From: Syntrophomonadaceae bacterium
GTDB lineage: Bacteria > Bacillota > Syntrophomonadia > Syntrophomonadales > Syntrophomonadaceae
Reading direction: 5' to 3'
Assembly: GCA_031265005.1 (NCBI GenBank)
Contig: JAISDD010000010.1
Coordinates: 1 to 10,488 of the forward strand
DNA length: 10,488 nt
The notes beneath the pieces are model-generated. The model saw only the letters and a program-made list of their open reading frames with translations, ran no database searches and was not told where the DNA came from. Positions 6,696 to 10,488 of the stretch are shown here, piece after piece (positions within the stretch are counted from its first letter, which is position 1; every line of letters starts with the position of its first letter). Both the position numbers and the translations under genes were made by a program.

Positions 6696-6725
6696 ATTAT
6701 ATCGCATTTTATAGATTATTATCAA
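6696..6725 (-). promoter_or_regulatory. Sigma-A-type promoter pointing left
   Basis: Minus strand TTGATA (6725-6720) and perfect TATAAT (6701-6696) with 18-base spacing, the same hexamers and spacing as the asp23 promoter. No gene follows directly: the next open frame is the possible 51-aa ORF beginning at 6520, about 170 bases on, which has its own promoter. It could express a short RNA or contribute to that ORF. Confidence 0.45.
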
Positions 6726-6866
6726 TTTATTAATTTCGAGATTTTTCCCCAAACTTTAACAACGTCAGCTGCAAATTGACATAAAAACGCATAATTTTAA
6801 CCTTCTGACCGGAGATAAAAATTTAGCGGCGCAATCTCTTGACAAGGATATAGAAGTCTGATAGTT

Positions 6867-6904
6867 TATAGAGCATAGTTAGTTTAAACTAACTATGCTC
6901 TATA
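6867..6904. repeat. Perfect 38-bp palindrome, putative operator
   Basis: Both 19-base arms match without error (left arm TATAGAGCATAGTTAGTTT). A perfect TTGACA stands at 6839-6844, but the best -10 at 17-base spacing (TAGTTT, 6862-6867) is poor. The palindrome would cover the -10/+1 region of a rightward promoter reading toward the flavodoxin gene 335 bases away. Its centre TAGTTAGTTtaaACTAA (6876-6892) repeats the core of the dyad at 6528-6549. A bidirectional terminator is the main alternative, as TATATTTTC follows on the right, but no convincing gene ends here on either strand. Confidence 0.7.
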
Positions 6905-7104
6905 TTTTCATAAAAATTGCGGGCAGACTCAAGTTAATTTAAATATCATATTATGATGGAAGGCAGTATACTCAGAAGCAACTTGATTTTTTACAAAAAT
7001 CACATTTTTCCGAGTCGTTTTTACAAATTTAAAAATATACCTAGTATTGCGTCATTGTATTTTACACTTACAGAGGCCTCTAAAAAAACATCAATATCTT
7101 CCAT

Positions 7105-7151
7105 CCAAGATTTTACATTATAGGCAAATATACATACTTGTAAAATCATGG
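7105..7151. repeat. Imperfect inverted repeat upstream of flavodoxin
   Basis: Arms CCAAGATTTTACA (7105-7117) and TGTAAAATCATGG (7139-7151) pair at 12 of 13 positions around a 21-base loop. It lies about 90 bases before the flavodoxin start. In a long rightward leader it would fold as a stem-loop; on DNA it could bind a protein. No T-run follows, so it is not a standard terminator. Confidence 0.5.
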
Positions 7152-7239
7152 TAAGCAATATTTTGATTTAGTCGCGCCTTATCGCAATATATTGAAAACA
7201 ATTTAATATTATAAAAACCACGAAAAGGAGTCGATTGTT

Positions 7240-7650
7240 ATGCAAATTAATATCGTTTATTGGAGCGGCACCGGGAACACCGAAGCTATGGCTAAGTTTA
7301 TCCAGGAAGGCGCTGAAAGCGCGGGCGCTTCCGTAATAGTGAAAGAAGATTCCCAAGCGGACAGCTCCGTATTAGACGCCGACGTGCTGGCGCTGGGCTG
7401 CCCTTCCATGGGGGAAGAAGAATTAGAAGAAACAGAATTCGAACCGTTTGTCGCATCCATCGAAGGAGCGGTCGAAGGTAAAAAACTGGCGCTGTTCGGT
7501 TCTTACGGCTGGGGGGACGGTCAATGGATGCGGGATTGGAGCGAACGCATGGAAAAAGCGGGAGCGGAACTAATCGTCGAAAGCCTGATCGTGAATGAGG
7601 CGCCTGAAGGCGATGAATGTAAATCTTTTGGTTCAGCTATCGCGAGTTGA
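7240..7650 (+). CDS. Short-chain flavodoxin
   Basis: A 136-residue FMN-binding electron carrier of the clostridial short-chain type, cytosolic. VYWSGTGNTE (6-15) is the phosphate-binding loop; GCPSMGEEELEETEFEPF (53-70) is the first flavin loop, with M57 where clostridial flavodoxins have Met; and FGSYGWGDGQWMRDW (86-100) is the second, with W91 expected to stack on the flavin. Length and sequence pattern agree closely with Clostridium beijerinckii flavodoxin. AAGGAG (7225-7230) lies 9 bases before the ATG. Flavodoxins often replace ferredoxin when iron is scarce, and the neighbours here are a metal transporter and a siderophore-type ABC pair. A terminator-like hairpin follows the stop, so it may be transcribed alone. 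The promoter is not clear: TTGATT (7163-7168) with TATATT (7188-7193) has a long 19-base spacing. Confidence 0.95.
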   Translation: MQINIVYWSGTGNTEAMAKFIQEGAESAGASVIVKEDSQADSSVLDADVLALGCPSMGEEELEETEFEPFVASIEGAVEGKKLALFGSYGWGDGQWMRDWSERMEKAGAELIVESLIVNEAPEGDECKSFGSAIAS

Positions 7651-7688
7651 AGTCTAAAAGGGGAGGCTTTTTTCTCTCATGTCTCCCC
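7650..7688 (+). terminator. Terminator after flavodoxin (two alternative hairpins)
   Basis: AAGTCT (7650-7655) pairs with AGGCTT (7664-7669) with one G-T wobble and is followed by TTTTCTCTC, a plausible intrinsic terminator that starts at the last base of the stop codon. Alternatively GGGGAG (7660-7665) pairs with CTCCCC (7683-7688). The two stems are mutually exclusive because both use 7664-7665; the second would break the first, but its loop of 17 bases is large. Simple termination is the likelier reading. Confidence 0.45.
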
Positions 7689-7758
7689 ACTTTAGCCTAT
7701 CTTTAGGGTTATCGTTCATCGAACTGAAAATTCCAGTGAATATTGCAAAACCAAGAGC

Positions 7759-7890
7759 TCACCCCAAAGCCCTCTTTACAGCAAATATTTTCACTTCAGG
7801 ACAGAATGTTTTTGCGCAGCATTTATACCGCCGCCGTTTTAAATTGCCCAAAAGCAATATGGTTGCCTGGGTAACCAGCCATTCAGGGCA
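7759..7890 (-). pseudogene. Possible relic of a transposase zinc-ribbon N-terminus
   Basis: The minus-strand frame ending at a TGA at 7759 reads CPEW, then about 15 residues, then NLKRRRYKCCAKTFCPEVK and ends KRALG. The order CP..., basic RRRYKC..C, KTF recalls the zinc ribbon at the start of ISL3-type transposases (CPxCG ... RRYxCxxCGKxF), with one Cys of the first pair replaced and two residues missing between the second pair. It stops after about 44 residues and no terminal inverted repeats were found. The similarity is short and could be chance. Confidence 0.2.
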
Positions 7891-7927
7891 GTAAGTAAAG
7901 GAACCCACAAAAACAAGGAGGAGCCTC

Positions 7928-9742
7928 ATGAATAAAAAAGCGCCACATAAGACCGGTATGGCCCGGCTATGGGAACTGGCATACCACAAAAAAATACTTA
8001 TCATTTGTTCTTGCGTCCTGTCGGTGATAAGCGTTGCCGTCTCTTTTACGCCGTTCATCACCGTATACTATATTATCAGGGAACTCGTAACGCATTTCGC
8101 AAACCGGACAACGCTGGACGCGGCGTATATGGTCAGGCTCGGCTGGCTGGCCTGCGGCGGCGCGGCGGCAGCCATCGTTTTGAATTTCTTCGCGCTCATC
8201 TGCTCGCATGTCGCGGCGTTCACGACGCTGTATAAACTGAAACTCGACTTTACGCGGCACATCGCGTCGCTGCCGCTCGGTTTTCATACTGAAAACTCCA
8301 CCGGAAAACTGAGGAAGATCGTGGACGAGAACATCGAAAAACTGGAAGGATTCATCGCCCATCAGTTGCCCGACCTCGTAGGCTCTTTAGTCATGCCCGT
8401 CTTCACTTTGGTCATCCTGTTTCTGTTCGATTGGCGTCTGGGGCTGGCAAGTCTCTTTCCTATCGCCGCCGCATACCTGATACAAGCCGCAGCCTTCGGA
8501 CAGGAACATTCAAAACTTTTTATGGAAAAGTATCAAAGCGCGCTTGAGGATATGAACAATGCCGCCGTCGAGTACGTACGCGGCATTTCTGTGGTCAAGG
8601 CGTTCAAGCAGACCATATTCTCCTTCCGCCGCTTCCATGACACTATCAAGAACTACGGCGTGTTCGTCAAAAATTACACACTGGGATTCGAAACGCCGAT
8701 GGTGCTCTTTATGCTGGTGATCAACAGCGTGTACCTGTTCCTGATTCCCGTTATCATCCTGCTCGCGGGCGGCACGGACGATTATGCGCGGTTCGCGCTC
8801 GCGGCTGTTTTTTACCTGATTTTCTCGTTGTCGCTGACCGCTCCGTTCACGAAGTTGATGTACGTATCGCAACTCGGTATGCAGATCGCGGACGGTATAG
8901 AGCGCATGGACAGGATACTCGACGTCCCTCCGCTGCCGGAAACCTCCACCCCTAAGCGCGAGGAAGGATATTCTGTGGCTTTCGAGAATGTAACATTTAC
9001 CTATAACGGCGAAAACGAAGCCGTCGCGCTCTCGGATGTGAGTTTCACGGCCGAACAAGGCGGAATAACGGCTCTCGTAGGGCCGTCGGGCAGCGGGAAA
9101 TCAACGCTCGCCCACCTCATACCACGTTTTTACGATGTAGCGGAAGGCGCTGTAAAAATCGGCGGCATAGATATAAGGGAAATGTCAAACGAATATTTGA
9201 TGAGCATAGTCAGTTTCGTTTTTCAGGATGTATTCCTGTTCAAACAAAGCATCGCGGACAACATACTCATCGGTAACAAAAACGCCTCAAGGGATGATGT
9301 GGTGAGAGCCGCAAAAGCCGCACAGTGTCACGATTTTATCGAGAAACTGCCGCAGGGCTACGACACAGTGATAGGCGCGGGGAATATACACCTCTCGGGC
9401 GGCGAGCGGCAGCGCATCGTTATCGCGCGCGCCATCCTGAAAGACGCGCCTATCATCGTACTCGACGAGGCCACAGCTTTCGCTGACCCGGAGAATGAAC
9501 AAAAGATACAACTCGCGTTTGAAAAACTGATGAGCGATAAAACCGTAATCATCATCGCGCACAGGTTATCCACCGTGCGCGGCGCGGACAAGATCATCGT
9601 CATAGACGAAGGGCGCTTGACGGAAGAAGGCAGGCACGGCGAACTGCTCACGGCCGGCGGGCGCTACAGCCGCATGTGGGAGCAGTATACCAGCGCGCTG
9701 GATTGGACGCTCGCACGAGAGGAGGAAGCTCATGTTTATTAA
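7928..9742 (+). CDS. ABC half-transporter, YbtP/IrtA-like permease-ATPase fusion
   Basis: A 604-residue protein with a six-helix exporter-fold membrane domain (helices near 22-50, 70-98, 148-168, 172-190, 255-280, 288-312) followed by a nucleotide-binding domain. Visible motifs: A-loop Y359, Walker A GPSGSGKST (385-393), Q433 in VFQDVFLF, signature LSGGERQR (489-496), Walker B IIVLDE (509-514) and H545 in IIIAHRLS. After Walker B it reads ATAFADPENE instead of the ATSALD common in exporters, a wording found in the siderophore importers YbtPQ and IrtAB. AAGGAGG (7915-7921) is 6 bases before the ATG. The last codons overlap the next gene by 11 bases, so the two products should form a heterodimer. 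Substrate (Fe-siderophore or another metallophore) is inferred; efflux is the alternative. No binding protein is visible, as expected for this group. Confidence 0.92.
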   Translation: MNKKAPHKTGMARLWELAYHKKILIICSCVLSVISVAVSFTPFITVYYIIRELVTHFANRTTLDAAYMVRLGWLACGGAAAAIVLNFFALICSHVAAFTTLYKLKLDFTRHIASLPLGFHTENSTGKLRKIVDENIEKLEGFIAHQLPDLVGSLVMPVFTLVILFLFDWRLGLASLFPIAAAYLIQAAAFGQEHSKLFMEKYQSALEDMNNAAVEYVRGISVVKAFKQTIFSFRRFHDTIKNYGVFVKNYTLGFETPMVLFMLVINSVYLFLIPVIILLAGGTDDYARFALAAVFYLIFSLSLTAPFTKLMYVSQLGMQIADGIERMDRILDVPPLPETSTPKREEGYSVAFENVTFTYNGENEAVALSDVSFTAEQGGITALVGPSGSGKSTLAHLIPRFYDVAEGAVKIGGIDIREMSNEYLMSIVSFVFQDVFLFKQSIADNILIGNKNASRDDVVRAAKAAQCHDFIEKLPQGYDTVIGAGNIHLSGGERQRIVIARAILKDAPIIVLDEATAFADPENEQKIQLAFEKLMSDKTVIIIAHRLSTVRGADKIIVIDEGRLTEEGRHGELLTAGGRYSRMWEQYTSALDWTLAREEEAHVY

Positions 9743-10488
9743 TATAAAGGAATTATTAGGACTGTCCGATGGCGGATACAAGGATTTCAAGCGGGGCGTC
9801 TCCGCCTGCATCCTTTCGGATCTGGCCATATTCATCCCGTTTGGCGTCATTATTTCAGCGATAAAGATTCTGCTCGAACCATTGATAAACGGTGAAATTT
9901 TGGACACTTCAAGGCTCTGGGCGCTTTTTGCCGCGGCTCTGGCCGCTTCCGTGCTGTACTTCTTCGCGTATCGCAACGAATATCGCAAGACTTACACGGT
10001 AGCCTACAGTGAAGCAGAGAAGATACGTGTCGAGGTAGCGGAACGTATGCGGCGTCTTCCTCTCAGTTTTTTCAACAACAAGGACCTTACGGAACTGACG
10101 ACAAACATCATGGCAGACTGCACCTCTATTGAGCATACAATGAGCCATGTCGTCCCCGGATTATTCGCGCACAGCATCGTCGTGGCGATCGTCTGCGTCC
10201 TGCTCGCCTTTTACGACTGGCGCATGGCCTTCGCCCTCTTCGCCGCTATGCCTGCGGCCTTTGGTCTCATTGTATTGACGCGCAAGCTTAGTGCGAAATT
10301 AGGCGAACGTCATGTATCCGCGAAACTTGAAGTGGCCGAACAGGTGCAGGAATATCTGGAAGGCGTCAAAGTAGTCAAGGCGTTCGGGCTGTCGGGCGAA
10401 AAATCCGAGGCGCTGGAGCGCTCCCTGCGTTCCATGATGAAGGAGGCTATCAAATTCGAGGGCGTCACCGGCATTTTTATCACTTTGG
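9732..10488 (+). CDS. Second ABC half-transporter, YbtQ/IrtB-like (5' part)
   Basis: Starts at ATG 9732, overlapping the first ABC gene by 11 bases in another frame, with AGGAGG (9720-9725) six bases upstream; it runs off the right edge after 252 codons with no stop. Translation begins MFINIKELLGLSDGGYKDFK, has hydrophobic segments near 22-50, 60-80, 138-160 and 163-185, and contains the exporter-fold pattern RMRRLPLSFFNNKDLTEL (105-122), followed by DCTSIEHTMSH and, after FYDWRMA, EYLEGVKVVKAFG. These match the membrane-domain coupling regions of half-transporters and parallel the first gene (RHIASLPLGFHTENSTGKL; EYVRGISVVKAF). The ATPase domain lies outside the window. Expected partner is the upstream protein. 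Confidence 0.9.
   Translation, partial: MFINIKELLGLSDGGYKDFKRGVSACILSDLAIFIPFGVIISAIKILLEPLINGEILDTSRLWALFAAALAASVLYFFAYRNEYRKTYTVAYSEAEKIRVEVAERMRRLPLSFFNNKDLTELTTNIMADCTSIEHTMSHVVPGLFAHSIVVAIVCVLLAFYDWRMAFALFAAMPAAFGLIVLTRKLSAKLGERHVSAKLEVAEQVQEYLEGVKVVKAFGLSGEKSEALERSLRSMMKEAIKFEGVTGIFITL

Larger units (their letters stand above)
6067..7239. other. AT-rich divergent intergenic region rich in dyads
   Basis: About 1.17 kb between the divergent ZIP and flavodoxin genes. It contains the ZIP promoter region (6189-6219), a possible 51-codon gene with promoter and dyad (6365-6582), a short leftward transcription unit candidate (6620-6725), a perfect 38-bp palindrome (6867-6904), a 13-bp odd palindrome ATCATAtTATGAT (6945-6957), an AT hairpin TGATTTTT/AAAAATCA (6984-7002), AGAGGCCTCT (7072-7081), and a long imperfect inverted repeat (7105-7151). 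Overlapping small ORFs at 6953-7123 (+) and 7021-7149 (-) lack SDs. No tRNA- or riboswitch-like fold was recognised. Confidence 0.7.

Noticed and set aside
7860..7878. Stem TGGTTGC/GTAACCA before the first ABC gene
   Set aside because: Short with a wobble pair and no T-run; no matching second copy, so neither terminator nor operator can be argued.
7679..7894. 71-codon plus-strand frame between flavodoxin and ABC genes
   Set aside because: Starts inside the terminator hairpin, has no SD and no recognisable pattern.
8510..9058. 182-codon open frame on the minus strand
   Set aside because: It lies wholly antisense to the first ABC gene, whose motifs are intact; the openness follows from GC-rich codons of the real gene. 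It has no family features.

Overview
The window looks like chromosome of an anaerobic, Gram-positive-lineage bacterium (Bacillota; Clostridia or Negativicutes cannot be separated here). The evidence is an Asp23/Gls24 plus AmaP pair behind a biotin carboxylase gene, a clostridial-type short flavodoxin, strong AGGAGG-type ribosome binding sites and sigma-A-like promoters. No rRNA, tRNA, CRISPR array or intact insertion sequence was seen.

Left part (1-4215, all minus strand, read right to left): a promoter near 4185-4214 drives a long gene fusing an OadA/PycB-type carboxyltransferase to a complete AccB-type biotin carrier. Ten bases later comes accC (biotin carboxylase, TTG start), then, behind its own promoter, an Asp23/Gls24 protein, then the start of amaP, which runs off the left edge. 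The fused carrier and AccC together supply the parts of a two-subunit pyruvate carboxylase. The AccB half keeps its own in-frame ATG and a Shine-Dalgarno-like sequence, so a free carrier for acetyl-CoA carboxylase may also be made.

Middle (4104-7239): a ~650 bp gene-poor stretch, then a minus-strand pair made of a ZIP-family metal transporter followed by a small Cys-rich protein with a winged-helix-like tail. Upstream of the ZIP gene lies ~1.2 kb of AT-rich DNA rich in dyads. It holds direct repeats on the ZIP -10 box, a perfect 38-bp palindrome, and a second dyad sharing the pattern TAGTTAGTTnnnACTAA, the latter sitting just downstream of a promoter for a possible 51-aa ORF. I infer a metal-responsive operator family here; this is the most unusual signal in the window.

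Right part (7240-10488, plus strand): a flavodoxin with its terminator, then two overlapping genes for half-size ABC transporters (the second is cut by the right edge). Their NBD motif DEATAFADPENE resembles YbtP/YbtQ and IrtA/IrtB siderophore importers. A metal transporter, a flavodoxin (commonly an iron-sparing substitute for ferredoxin) and a YbtPQ-like pair together suggest a metal/iron homeostasis island. The ABC genes are richer in GC and use more CGC, GCG, CTG and ATC codons than the accC region, which suggests separate origin.
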